From Anastrepha obliqua (taxonomy: Eukaryota > Arthropoda > Insecta > Diptera > Tephritidae), in NCBI RefSeq assembly GCF_027943255.1, contig NC_072895.1, forward strand, positions 79,734,001 to 79,798,000: a DNA stretch of 64,000 nucleotides, written 5' to 3'. The position numbers were made by a program, and so were the translations under genes. The notes below the pieces were generated by a model. The model made no database searches and was not told the origin of the DNA. It saw only the letters and a list, made by a program, of their open reading frames with translations. Shown here piece after piece: positions 34,870 to 46,208 of the stretch (position 1 is its first letter; each line of letters opens with the position of its first letter).

Positions 34870-36130
34870 GTGGCGCTACAACGATGTGTCGGTTTTGGCC
34901 GAATACAAAATGGCGCGCCAGCTGTCCCTGTCCTATGTTCATGGGTGCCAGTTGGAAATATCGAGTGAAGACAGGTCCTGCAGCACTTGGTCCTTCCAAC
35001 GGAGATGTGGTCTTCCTCTTCCACGGCTTTCTTTTTGGGGTACTGTATCATAAATTCGACTTCCGGGAGCGTTTTCTTTAATACGGGGTCATGATCCACC
35101 CAGCGTAGCCGCTATATTTCTACACGCTTAACTATGTCCATGTCCCTATTGTAGTTCATAAAACTCGCTGTTGCACCGTACGCGGTACTTCTCACTAACG
35201 TGGATTGGGCCAAAGATCTTCCGTAGAATTTTTGAGTCGAAGGCTACTAAAACTTGTTCATCTGCTATTGACATCGTCCATGCTTCTGCACCATATGTAT
35301 ATTAGGACGGCAATGGTGAGCGTTTTATAGAATGCCAGTTTGGTATTTCGAGAAAGAGCTCTACTTCTCAGTTGCCTACTGAGCCCAAAGTAACACCTGT
35401 TGGCAAGAGTTATTCTCCGTTTGATCTCCAGACTGAATTCATGACGACGTTAGTGCTGGTCCCAAGGTAGGCAAAGTCCTTCACAACTTCGAATTGTTGG
35501 CTGTCAACACTAACATATTATCCAAGACACGAAGACTCCAGGCCTATGGTGAACTTATCAGGTCTGAAGCCGCACTGATAAGGCCCAATCAGTTTGCTGA
35601 CGATGGGATTCATTCTTTCACACAATACGCTCGGCAGGCCCTTGTATGCGATTTTAAACGGGTTTATCCCGCGGTAATTTGCGCAGATTATAGGAGCACT
35701 CTTGTTATGTACTGGGCATAACACACCCAGGTTCCATTCGCTTGGCATGCTCTCATCCGACCATATCCTGCAAAGGAGCTAATACACGTGATTTGCCAGC
35801 TCTACACCTCCAGCTTTGTATAGTTTGGCGGGAAGTCCGTCTGCTTCAGCGGCTTTGTTGTTTTTGGAGTCACCTAATGGATGTTTGCACTTCATCCAGG
35901 TTGGGTGGGGGTACGACGATGCCATCGTCAGCGAACGGGGTTATCGCTGTCTTCTTTCCCATCTACGCTGCTATATCCACTATTAAGCAACTGGGAGAAA
36001 TGATTCGTCCATAACCTAAGAGTGCCTTGGTCATCCGTTACACGATCGTTGTTTTCGTTTTTCGGGCCGTATTCTTGTCGCCTAGAATGTTAAGCTCTTC
36101 GAGTTCACGTTTTTCCACTTCCCGTTCTTG
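34870..36130 (-). pseudogene. RTE-like non-LTR reverse transcriptase, decayed
   Basis: On the minus strand from right to left: a linker (VTDDQGTLRLWTNHFSQLLN), then MPSEWNLGVLCPVHNKSAP and ANYRGINPFKIAYKGL (RT finger region), then IGPYQCGFRPDKFT. The central palm with the YADD box is missing. Then FEVVKDFAYLGTSTN, ILRKIFGPIHVSEKYRVR and, near 35000, GRGRPHLRWKDQVLQDLSSL with DRDSWRAILYSAKT. This block order is that of endonuclease/RT elements of the RTE-like type. Many shifts and stops. Confidence 0.78.
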
Positions 36131-36139
36131 AGAACGCTT

Positions 36140-38300
36140 TAAAGTCGTTTGATCATCGCTAAAATATTGTAGCTTTCATATAAAAATTGTTCGCTTGTCG
36201 AGCAGCGGAATTCTTTAGGGAGCAGAAAACTAGTGAATCGAAAGCGGCAAATATTTAATTTTACTAGTAACCGACTGTATTCTTTCCTTGAGGAAGAAGT
36301 TAAGCTCTGATTGTTATACATTTTTTTCTCCATGAGGAAAACTTCAGCGCCAAGTTAAGCCAAAATCTTTATCTAATGGTTTTCAGGATAGAGGAGACTT
36401 ATTCATATTGCTTATTGTGTGGCACCAATAGTTGAAATTTTATTAAAGTTTACAATTTAAAACACTCCTTTTCTCTTTTTTCACTCTGTCATTTGAGCCT
36501 AAAATTTTTATTTTTCGTTAATGCCATCGCTTACATTTTGTCCCAAGAAATGGCATGAAACGATAACAAAAAAAGAGAGTCAATTAAAATAAAAAGAATT
36601 TTTGATAATCTTCTAAAGGGTTGTGCAGATATGAATTTGGCTCTTATATGCACATAGGTAAAAAATCTTAATCAAAGTAGAACCACAAAAAATATTTCTT
36701 TGCATCTATCTAAATCAGTGATTCGTGGTAATTGAATTGCTTAGGCCTTAGAGCACTTTGATGCATGTGCGCATACAAACATACCTACATACATATGTGT
36801 GTGTACATCTGCGCATATATAAATGATTTACATAAAAAGGGCTGTACAAGCAGCCGCACAACAGCCGCAGAAAAATGCAATCAACCTTTTGTAAGATGAT
36901 GGCAGCGAATTAAAATAAAAAAATCCACATGGCGGTCATGAAGACGATGTACAGCCCATACGTCCGTGTACACAAAGGTAACTGTGGTCATGTGAACACC
37001 CATAGACATGTTAAAAGAGATGTCTGAAAGACACTCGGGCACAAAATACTTAGTGCACCATACATTTTAATTTGGACACATTTCAGAAACAACATTTCAG
37101 AAGGTGTTGCAGCTTTGACAACGATATGCGGTTAGGACGTCGCTGCAGTCACTTCAGCCATGTACAGGTAGGTAGATAGGTAAGTATCTGCAACTAGTCG
37201 CATTCATATGTAATGCTCTTTGGCCACTTCAATGCTTCTCGAAGGCTCCACATTCTCTAATTAGCGCTAGAAAAGTGCGAGGTGAACCGCTTCTACCAAT
37301 CATTGTCACAAATCGCCCTGCTCTCTGCGAGCCTCTTGTCGTTGTTATGGACATTGAACCGCTGTTTTGTTTAATTAGGTTCAACGCATTTTTCGGACTT
37401 GTTTTTGCTTCTGGGCTCCATTTTGATCCGCTTTTGCGCTTCGTTAGACAGTTTCTTTGTGATTTTAACCGTCTTGTCCGCTTTGATACCGTGTTACTTT
37501 GTTGCAGCAGCAACGTGTTTGTGATTTTGATTTTATAAGTCGTCCATCGACTGCATCAGAGCCGCAACTGCAACATTTGCTACCGCCGTTGCTGAGATAC
37601 TAACTGCAGCTTCGTTTGCTTGCACGAATTTAGAAATTTTTTGGTGCAGCTATGCATTGGACCCAGAGAAGGTTAGTTGAATAAATTTAGCTTAGAAGTC
37701 AATGACTTATTTAGGTTGTTTAGGCACTTCTACTTTCTTCGCCGCGCACGCAGTTGGCCTACAACTCATTAGCGTTTATAATCTTTTTTGCCCATTGTAA
37801 TTGAAAAGCAGCAGGCGCAGAGCGCATGCAAGATCGATGTGTGTGTGTGCAACTATGTATAAGTAAACGTGCATATGTATGTATGCACGTGAAGGCATAA
37901 TATTTGATGCTTATTGTAAGTTTTTTTTTTGGCTTTATCTGAAACATCAAGAATGTATTTGTATTTGATTTGCTTGCATTTTTCGTCGTTTTGCTATCGC
38001 TTCATTTTCGCTGTTTTCTGTACGTGTGTAAGTGTAGATTCACAAGTAACGATGCAGTGCGAAGTCTGCATAGGAGAGAAGAGACACTTGTCTAATTTAT
38101 TGTATTGCCGTAAACGCAGTTTTGTTGAGATTCTTTGAAGGTGATTGGGGCAAAATATAATATTTGGCTGTTGTTGCGTCTATACCGTCAATCGGCTGAA
38201 AGTATGTTATTTTTCATTTTACAATCTTTGGTTTTTGCTGTTATTGCTGCATTTTTTGTCCGTCGTCTTCTAAAAAATTATTGCTTTTGTAATGTAATTA
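36140..38300. other. non-coding; possible UTR-like patch 37230-37600
   Basis: 37230-37600 is GC-richer than its surroundings, and the minus strand there is open (37229-37513) with a basic, Ser/Lys/Arg-rich product lacking motifs; it resembles a fly 5' UTR rather than a protein. Acatacatatg microsatellite occurs near 36775-36815 and 37870-37885. Confidence 0.35.
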
Positions 38301-38303
38301 CTA

Positions 38304-39610
38304 CTGTGGGCAAAAAGTAAGGTGAATTTGGTTGTAAAATGAAAAATCTTTATTTATTCTTGTAAATCAATTTCATCCCCTTCAAAATAATCTCCTCTCG
38401 ATGAAATACACTTATGCCAACGATTTTTCCAATACCCGAAACATGCGAAATAGTCCATTTCCGGTATAGCCATCAGCACCTTCTTCGATTCAGCTTTTAT
38501 CTCCTCAATCGACTCGAAACGCGTTCCCCGGAGTGGTCTCTTGAGTTTTGGGAATAGCCAGAAGTCACACGGAGCCAAATCAGGTGAATACGGTGGTTGC
38601 GGAACGATATGCGTGGAATTTATGGCGAAATGGTCACGAAGAACGAGTGCAGTGTGAGACTGTGCATTATCGTGATGCAAAAACCAAGAGTTGTTGGCCC
38701 ATAATTCTGGTCTTTTTAGACGAATTGCTTCACGTAAACGACGCATAACGCTCAAATAATATTAATAAGGAAACAGTTTGGCCAGGTGGAAGAAATTCAT
38801 AGTGCACCACACCTCGAAAATCGAAAAAAACTGTCATCATGACCTTTATTTTTGAACGACTTTGACGTGCTCTTTTCGGTCTGGCCTCGCCTTTAGCACG
38901 ATATTCGTTTGATTGGTCGGTTGTTTCAGGGTCGTAAGCATAAATCCAAGTCTCATCTCCCGTAATGATGCATTTGAGCTTGTCCTGATAGTCTGAAAGC
39001 ATTTTTTCACACACATCAACGCGACGACTTTTTTCCAAGAAACTGAGAGTTTTCGGTACCAAACGAGATTTGACTTTTCTTAGGCCCAAATTGTATTTCA
39101 AAATGGTTCTCACGGATCCTTCTAATATTCCGATCATATCAGTAAGGTCTTTAACAGTCAACCGACGATTTATGAGCACTAACTCCTTCACTTTATTGAC
39201 GTGTTGGTCATCTGTTGACGTCGATGGTCGTCCGGAGCGCTCCAGTCATCAACACGTTCTCGACTCTCTTTGAAGTCTTTGTACCACTTATAAACATTTT
39301 TCTGCGACATGGTCGAATCACCAAATGCCTTCTGCAACATGCTAAACGTTTCCGCAGCCGAAATTTCATTCCGCAAACAAAATTTGATGGCACTTCTCTG
39401 CTCAATCAAATTAGACATTGTTAAAATCGAAAAATGTACTCTTGGTCGTTTGGTAAACACAAGCGTAAATATATTACTGATAATGACATTCACATGAAAG
39501 TTGGCCCAGATGTTATTAACAGTGCTGCCAATTCATGAAAAAAATAACTAGAGCGAAATTTTAATCCCGCGAAGTTTGACAAATAAATTCACCTTACTTT
39601 TTGCCCACAG
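38304..39610 (-). mobile_element. mariner element, near full length
   Basis: Inverted ends CTGTGGGCAAAAAGTAAGGT and its exact complement at 39610, continuing through gaattt. TA precedes the left end (38302-38303), while TT follows the right. At 1307 bp it has the normal size for mariner. The transposase is complete in extent but has two shifts. Confidence 0.9.
38354..39418 (-). pseudogene. mariner transposase, D,D34D, two frameshifts
   Basis: Starts at MSNLIEQRSAIKFC (39418), a typical mariner N-terminus. Shift one lies near 39245, within the SGRPSTS linker. The second frame reads ELVLINRRLTVKDL, VRTILKYNLGLRKV and CIITGDETWIYAYDPETT with the first Asp, then VVHYEFLPPGQTV. Shift two lies near 38745. 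The last frame has WFLHHDNAQSHTALVL with the second Asp and PPYSPDLAPCDFWLFPKLK with the third, 34 residues apart, and ends RGDYFEGDEIDLQ. All three catalytic Asp are kept. Related to the fragments at 55430 and 59600 by the GDYFEGD ending, and distinct from the element at 2975. Confidence 0.9.
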
Positions 39611-39611
39611 T

Positions 39612-40119
39612 TTTTTCCGATTTTTCGATTTAACTGAGCGTGGCGAATATGAATAAATTTAATAAACAATTTCCGCTGGTTTATTTTATGAAAGTTGTTA
39701 AATGTATAAAATTAAAATTTTACAATAACTATAGGCATAATCTAATCACTTTATATATACTACATATATACGTACATAGGTATATACGTATACGATTTCA
39801 TTTACTTTAACCGGCTACTTTTAACTTCAATAATTATCTCTTGCTTAAATTATTTTTAGTTTTGCTTTAATATTTTATTCATACAGAATTAGTTCGATAG
39901 ATTAATTGAGAGCTATTATTAAAAGCATATTGCTTGAGTGATTCACACTTACAACGCTTATTATTTCAGTCCGTGAACATACGTCTAAACTTTTCAACTG
40001 CCTTACGAAGCATGGCATGCACCTGTGAGCACGACTCATGATCTCATCAAAATCAATCTATATTATGAGCTCAAGTAAATATATCAAATATTACATATAT
40101 AGGTTCCTTCGAATCTTAC
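39612..40119. other. non-coding stretch
   Basis: AT-rich, with a tatatatac patch near 39750-39790. No feature recognised. Confidence 0.45.
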
Positions 40120-40690
40120 TTGGAGCACAGGGAGTCAACTACTCCTCTTCGCCAACGAATATGCTGTTATGTGTCAGCGAAGCGAATTTCATTTCTGCGT
40201 CTGTCGAGCGTCGCTAATTGGCACGCGGTTTGCCAATTCCTTGACCAGCTTGATGAAAAAGATTCCATGCAGGGCCTGTTTAGCAATGTTATCGTCGCTC
40301 TTTCTCAGCTTAGGCTTTCCTCAACAAATCGGCATTGGTCAATGTTCACGGCCTGAAAATTCGCATGGTGCGTCGAGGACAGCCGTTAAGAAATGTTTAC
40401 AGTCGTTTCGTGATCGTCTCAGTTACTTTACAAGTGGTGCAGCCATGCAGAAGCACTGAATTAACACTGGAGTTGAACATGCGCAGCTTTGTACGAAGAC
40501 CATTGTTACTATTTTGCTTCTTTGGAGCGAGGATGCGAGAGGCCGACTTTGCTTTGCTAATTCTGTATTCAACATTTACTTCAAGAACTACCATCTGCAG
40601 TAATCATGCAGCCAAGGTAGCAAAATTTATCAGCGCTTTCAAACTGCTGCGCACCCACTACCAACCGCTCCAATACAGTGCGCATAAGGT
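40120..40690 (-). pseudogene. non-LTR retrotransposon 3' ORF2 remnant
   Basis: The minus strand reads FESADKFCYLGCMITADGSS, then VEYRISKAKSASRILAP, LRTKLRMFNSSVNSVLLHG and TCKVTETITKRL in adjacent frames. This matches the conserved YLGS-IS-DG, RI-KA-SAF, and LR-KLRIFNS-V-SVLLYG-ETW series of non-LTR elements. Downstream residues are badly decayed. Confidence 0.75.
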
Positions 40691-41082
40691 AGAGTGCTTC
40701 TGTTTGTACTCAAGATTTTATTAATTTAAAATATGATATTAAAGTAGATGAATAAATATATATACGAGTTCACTCACAAGCTCAGAGTAAGTTCACTGCA
40801 ACAAAACTCCAGTGTGGGAAAAAGGCCTGTATTGGGAGTATGGGGGAAAAAGGTTGGCTTTTCTCTTAAATCTTTCTTTTTCGTACTTCTTTTTCTTTTC
40901 TTAAATCTTCTATACAACACATATTCGAGCATTCAGTAAAAAGAAAAATATATTTCTTACCATTCTGACGCCAGATGATAATGATAGAGCCAATCTTTGA
41001 AAATAAAATTTGTACGTAATTTGGAACGATAAAAAGGGATTATAATCCACTTTCTATACTTCTACTTAGGCACACTTAGGTA
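40691..41082. other. non-coding stretch
   Basis: No recognised feature. Confidence 0.4.
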
Positions 41083-41322
41083 GGGCCCGGATTTTAAATC
41101 CATCGTTGACATGAAGCACCAAACGATAGAAAAGGTTTTTCCTATTAGCAATCGCCCCATGGCAGGTAATAGTAAACCTCCGAGTGTATTTTTGCGATGT
41201 GAATTTCTGCTACTCATAAAAAACCATCTGCCGTTAGAGGGCGGTGCAAAAGTATAGGTCCCTCATTTTGTGGAACAACATCAAGACGCATACCTCAAAT
41301 TGAATAGGTAGCTCGACCAAAC
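41083..41322 (+). mobile_element. tRNA-headed SINE, copy 5 (diverged, head missing)
   Basis: Contains atgaagcaccaaacgatag, then the caatcgccccatggcagg, aaacctccgagtgtattt, catctgccgtt and tggaacaacatcaagacgca blocks. The A box is lost. Confidence 0.75.
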
Positions 41323-41499
41323 AACGAACGAAGGATGTCCTGTGAAATATTGTAGAAATGGTGCATATTATAAAAATTTGTACTTTTGTGGATAAAAAAG
41401 TGAGTAGTAAATTTTTTAACAAAAATAAAGTTTGCAAGCGATAATAAAATGGTTAAGTAGTTTGAACTAATACATTTGTATTATTGTGAAAACTCTCGT

Positions 41500-42285
41500 A
41501 AAATTTAAAATCAATCTATGCAAATACTAAAAGAACTCCCACGAAACCAGCTGATATACAATACATTAATTGCATTATACAAAAAATGTACGCCCCACTC
41601 GTCTGGAAAACAATGAAAAGTAATAGCCATCTCTAAGCCAAATAAAAGTGATGCATTCTTATTTCTTACAGACCAATCAGCTTGTTGCCATGTTTATATA
41701 AATTATTTGAAAAAATAGTTTCTGAACGACTCAAATCAATCCCACCGCATCGTAACCTCGACCCAAATCAACAGCTTGGCTTCAGGAAAAAACACTCAAC
41801 CATTGTAACAAATATAATATATGAAGAAAATAAGTATACGGTAGCTATATTTTTAGATATTGCAAAGGAATTCGATAGTGCCTGGCATAAAGGTTTGCTG
41901 GGAAAATTGGGATTACTTCTGCCTTGCAATTAATTCCTCATTCTTAAAAGTTATGTTGAAATGCATTATTTCTATGTTAAAATAAATGAAAAGTCTTCTC
42001 GCATAAAATAAATGAAAGCTAGAGTACCGCAAAGCAGTGTTCTTGGTTCTCTGCTGTATCTGTTGTACACAGCTGATATCCTAACTAATAATAATGCCAA
42101 CGAAACGATGGCCACATTTGCTGATAATATCGCTCTACTAGTTGCCGATAAAAACCTTCAAGAGGCAGCTAATTAGAAATCTACAAATACTTTTAAACTC
42201 AGTGTTTGACTGAAAAAACAGATAGAGGATTCAAATTACAGTCCAAGTAACTTTCACAAAAAGAAAAATAATAACAATTAACAAC
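41500..42285 (+). pseudogene. Jockey-clade RT, 5' portion of an interrupted copy
   Basis: Reads LPCLYKLFEKIVSERLKSI, LGFRKKHSTI, FLDIAKEFDSAWHKGLLGKL, then in shifted frames VPQSSVLGSLLYLLYTADI and MATFADNIALLVADKNLQEA (the FADDTALL box has become FADNIALL) and VQVTFTKRKIITINNEVN. This is the ordered palm of Jockey elements. The copy stops where an R1-clade element begins and resumes at about 43541. Confidence 0.82.
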
Positions 42286-42292
42286 GAAGTGA

Positions 42293-42709
42293 ATGGCGAC
42301 CAGTCCGGATGAGGGCTGGCAGGGGCAACCAAAAGAAGCCAAAGATACGCTAGCTGAGCCAAGCAAAAGGAGCAATCCACGAACACAACACGTAAAGTCA
42401 GAAGCTGATGTGATAAAATCCGCAGAAGGCCATAGCTATGCAGATGTGCTGAAGGACTTGCGTGCGAAGATTACGACTGATGAGTCAGTCAAAGTAAGAT
42501 TCGTCAGGAAAACGAAGGCTGGGGCCATACTTTTGGAGTTTGGTAGGGGCGAGAAAGTCACGCCAGAGCTCGTGAACCAGCTGAAAAGCACTGTGCAGGA
42601 CACGCCTTCAATCGAGGAGTTAAAGACGAGTGCCACGATTGATATACGAGATATCGACTCCTTGACGGCCAAGACGGAGGTAGAAAAAAACCAAGAGGAA
42701 GAGATATAG
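42293..42709 (+). pseudogene. R1-clade ORF1 (Gag-like), N-terminal part
   Basis: 138-codon frame with SYADVLKDLRAKITTDESVK, VRFVRKTKAGAILLEF and TPELVNQLKSTV, the RNA-binding Gag-like region of R1-type elements. After the stop, coding continues in another frame with STEAAAKLIEIGDIKIGWIR, then CYCCLAIGHTQANCSDPDR, a CCHC zinc knuckle (42860-42915). The product would coat element RNA; here the protein is truncated before the knuckle. Confidence 0.85.
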
Positions 42710-42921
42710 ACGAGAATAACGGCGCCGAAGGCAGAGGAAGGGGTACGCGCTTTTCTCACGCTATCTACAGAAGCGGCCGCGAAGCTCATCGAGATCGGCG
42801 ATATAAAAATCGGCTGGATCCGAGTAAAGATGAGATCATAGGAACAAATCAAGAGTTGCTATTGCTGCCTTGCGATAGGACACACGCAAGCAAACTGCAG
42901 TGACCCTGATAGAAGGGATAC

Positions 42922-43281
42922 GTGGATAAATGGGTCCAAAGGAACTTCGGGGAAGTGAACTACTTCTTAGCTCAGTTCCTCTCGGGCCACGGATACTTCC
43001 GGAGATACCTATACCGCATGGGCAAGGTAACCGATTTCAAGTGCATATACTGCAAAGCGCTGAGCGATGACGCTGAACACACATTCTTTAGTTGTAATAG
43101 ATGGCTCGCGGAGAAAAATGCTCTGAGGGAGCAGATTGGCGACATCGCACCGAGCAACATAATCAGCAAAATATTCGAACGCGAGGACAGCTGGAACGTG
43201 GTAAAGAAATACATCGAGATCGTACTACGGGAAAAAAGATCGACCCCGTCACAGTGCAGCAAAGTGAAACCGCACAGATAG
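42922..43281 (+). pseudogene. R1-clade ORF2 C-terminus
   Basis: Reads WVQRNFGEVNYFLAQFLSGH, then YFRRYLYRMGK and CIYCKALSDDAEHTFFSCNR, the Cys-Cys-His-Cys tail motif of R1-clade ORF2, with RW following. It is fused directly downstream of the ORF1 zinc-knuckle region by the internal deletion. Confidence 0.85.
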
Positions 43282-43540
43282 AGACACAAGAAGACTAGCC
43301 TATAGCATGAAAGCTGGCTATAAATATGGTGGACCCAGACGTCGGTGAATATAATTGGTCCTTTATGGATGCCGTTCTGGGCCCTCCCGCAGTAATATAG
43401 AAAGCATTTCCGCGAAGGGTGTCTCCCCAGAAGGAGAGGAGGGATCGTTTTAGTGGCCACACCGCACGACGCAGTAGACGACGGTCGCTGTAAGTGCGAA
43501 GGTATTTTGAACCCTACCTCACCCACCAAACAAAAAAAAA

Positions 43541-43925
43541 ACGGCTTAAGCAACACATTGGCAAACTTTATTGGCTAATTAACGGTAAATTTAACTTATT
43601 AAGTGAAAATAAACTGCTAATATATTATAATATAGAAAGCTATAATAATGCCAATTTGGAGTTATGGTATAGAAGTGTGGGGAACTGCAATCAAATCAAG
43701 CATAGAAAAATAACGGCGGTTGCAAACAAAAATACTAAAAACGATAATCAAAGCAGAGAACACCTGCAATGCTGATATTCATCGAGAGATGAACAATGAA
43801 GCAGCATTAAGCTACTCAAGACTACTAGTACACCCATATGTAGCCAATTCAGACAGATACCGTTAGTGGAAATCACATATCCCAGGTTGCTGAAACGCCT
43901 TATGCCGACGGAATTATTTGATCAT
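43541..43925 (+). pseudogene. Jockey-clade ORF2 C-terminus, 3' portion of interrupted copy
   Basis: Reads LKQHIGKLYWLINGKFNLLS, ENKLLIYYN, then in a shifted frame PIWSYGIEVWGTAIKSSIE and AALSYSRLLVHP, which follow the palm in Jockey elements. It continues the copy at 41500-42285; roughly 30 residues between the two parts are missing. Confidence 0.78.
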
Positions 43926-44794
43926 ATGTGTCTCAATATTTCCAACTAATTGGAATACCAATGACCATTATATTTTTATTTTATTTTCTTGGTTTTTATT
44001 GAAACGTTATAAATTCTCAAATACATTTTATTCAATTACTCCTAGTAATAAATATCAAGTAATATTTTCTTTAAGTAAATGGACATTACTTTAGTCCATT
44101 TATTCCTTTGTTATTAATAAGTTTTCTTAAATAATGGTTTCAGATTGCTTAATTTCTCATTGTATTCATTTTGTATTATAAGAATTACTTGATGTCATAG
44201 ATATAACAACTATAGTAAATCGTGAAAATTACAAAAAAAAAAAACACAATCCATAAAATTGAAGGCATTTGTATACCTAGTTTGAAAAATGTCTTCGAGG
44301 AAAACTATTTGAACGTTTTCGAGCATTTACAATCTCCTCTGAAGATCTGCGTTGAAATCAAGAATTGAGCCTTTCTATATTTAATTTATTTTTATTATAA
44401 GAACAAATGTATATAATTAATTTCTTAAAACCTAAACCCTTGTTCAAGTTAAACTTCTATACCCTAACCTTAAAACGAGCCCCTAACTCTTTATCATGGT
44501 ACTTTTAGGCCAATCCAAATTTTTAATTGTTGACACCAGCATGGCGAACGCGAGCCTGCGCTGATTGTTGACCTAAACCATATTTTATTACTTTATCCAA
44601 TTTAGGGAAGATGTAACAAATCACCAGCGATGTTAATATAAGCAATAAACGCAGGTAGTTACGTATGTAAGTTATATATGTGTATGCTCTGGTATGCTTT
44701 GGCATGCTCTGGTTTGCTGGTATTGCACGTGAGTGGTTCAGATCTACTTTAGCACAGACGTAGTGGCGTATAAGCAACTCCCTTTATTCTATGT
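43926..44794. other. non-coding stretch
   Basis: AT-rich DNA with an A run at 44233-44244. No gene seen. Confidence 0.45.
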
Positions 44795-44795
44795 T

Positions 44796-45070
44796 TATAT
44801 AATTCACGCTTACACCCTTCTTACGGGTTAATCTGAGCTCCTCCTCTTATTTGTGGTGTGCGTCTTGATGTTGTTCCACAAATGGAGGGAGCTACAGTTT
44901 CAAGCCGACTCCGAACGGCAGATTTTTTTATGAGGATCTTTTTCATGGCAGAATTACAATCGGAGGTTTGCCATTGTCTGTCGAGTGGCGACCGCTATTA
45001 AAAAAAACTTTTTCTTTATTTTGGTGTTTCACGGAGATTCGAACCAACCATTTGGCTACGGCGGCCGGCA
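44796..45070 (-). mobile_element. tRNA-headed SINE, copy 6
   Basis: Tail tatataattcacgcttacac, then complements of the body blocks, and at the right end the B-box complement gagattcgaacc followed by tttggctacggcggcc. Nearly full length with part of the head removed. Confidence 0.82.
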
Positions 45071-46206
45071 ACTCCGTTTACTATTGTATTGTATTTTCCA
45101 AATTATCCCTGCGTTATAAAATTTCTATTTGTTAACGAACTTAGCACGAACATTTGGCGAAAGCAATAATAGAATACTGGATACGTATTGCCAACTGTTA
45201 ATATATCTATATGTTTCTAATGTTTCATATAATATGTTCAGACTAGTCACCGGAAAACAAAACTAAGTGGTTGTGCGAGGGAGTTTTCAACTTGGTGCAT
45301 ATAAGAAACAACGCGCATTTAAGGGTTAAGCATTGCGAAATTACAAAAAAAAATTTTGACGCGAGATGAGATAATTATAATCGTAATGTTGGCTCACAAC
45401 CCGTATAAATCGTTCAGAGTTTTAGTAGCAAATTCTTTAAAAACTGGGTAACGGTATTATATGGAAACTAATTCTAATCTACTTATAGATTGGTCGTTCT
45501 AATCTAATTTGGTTAGGACTGATGTTTTTATTTACAGGCAAGGTCTATCTCTCTCTCTCTCTCTTACAACTGTCGTCAATCTTAGGCATAATTTTTCCCT
45601 ATCCATTAGGATTTTTCAAAAAGTTGGAGATGGTATTTTTATTTCGACTCACTTTTAGCGCTATTTTGCGAACTGAGAGCCCCGATTTACTGTAAGCTAG
45701 AATACTAGCGCGTTCCGCGGTAGATAGCTGCGTTCCTTTTGGCATAGTGTCCTAAAAAATTATTTTCTCCGTTTAAAAATTTTTTATTTGCTAATGGAAA
45801 CTATCATACTTATGTATACCGGATTTTCGGTCGATGTATCACAAATTTGAATTTAACTGGAAATTAGAAACGATATGTAAAATGGTGTCTCCCCAAATTT
45901 TCTCCTCTAGCTTACTTCGGTCTTCTATAATTTATATTTATTTACTTGAAATCTATTACAATCGGTCTAAGAGAGGAATTAAATTGAAATTAGATAGTAA
46001 ATACTAGCACAACGCACAAATATCAGTCACCATAATTTTTGCCAAACATTGTCGACGCCAGCAAAAGAAGATTAATAAATTTTGTTGTTCACCTAATCGA
46101 TTAAAATTATATCATACAAAGCTTTTATCTGGTGGCTTCATATAACAGCGCATTTGAAAGTACAATGTGGTTTTTTAAGAGCGAGATTGATAACTTAAAA
46201 TGATAG
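45071..46206. other. non-coding; CT microsatellite at 45546-45564
   Basis: AT-rich DNA containing a (CT)n run. No gene or transposon ends recognised. Confidence 0.5.
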
Positions 46207-46208
46207 TA

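Larger units (their letters stand above)
42286..43540 (+). mobile_element. R1-clade retrotransposon, internal deletion, inserted in a Jockey copy
   Basis: The left part is ORF1 (Gag-like), and it passes directly into the extreme 3' end of ORF2 and the 3' UTR, ending in an A run at 43532-43540. Endonuclease and nearly all of RT are deleted. The 3' 600 bp (42925-43540) is about 95% identical by eye to 58645-59252, so both belong to one family. Confidence 0.85.

Noticed and set aside
37229..37538. Overlapping open frames on both strands
   Set aside because: Neither product shows a motif; composition fits a UTR or promoter.
42972..43556. 194-codon minus-strand frame, and its twin at 58820-59329
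   Set aside because: Antisense shadow of the R1-clade 3' end and UTR; duplicated only because the element is.
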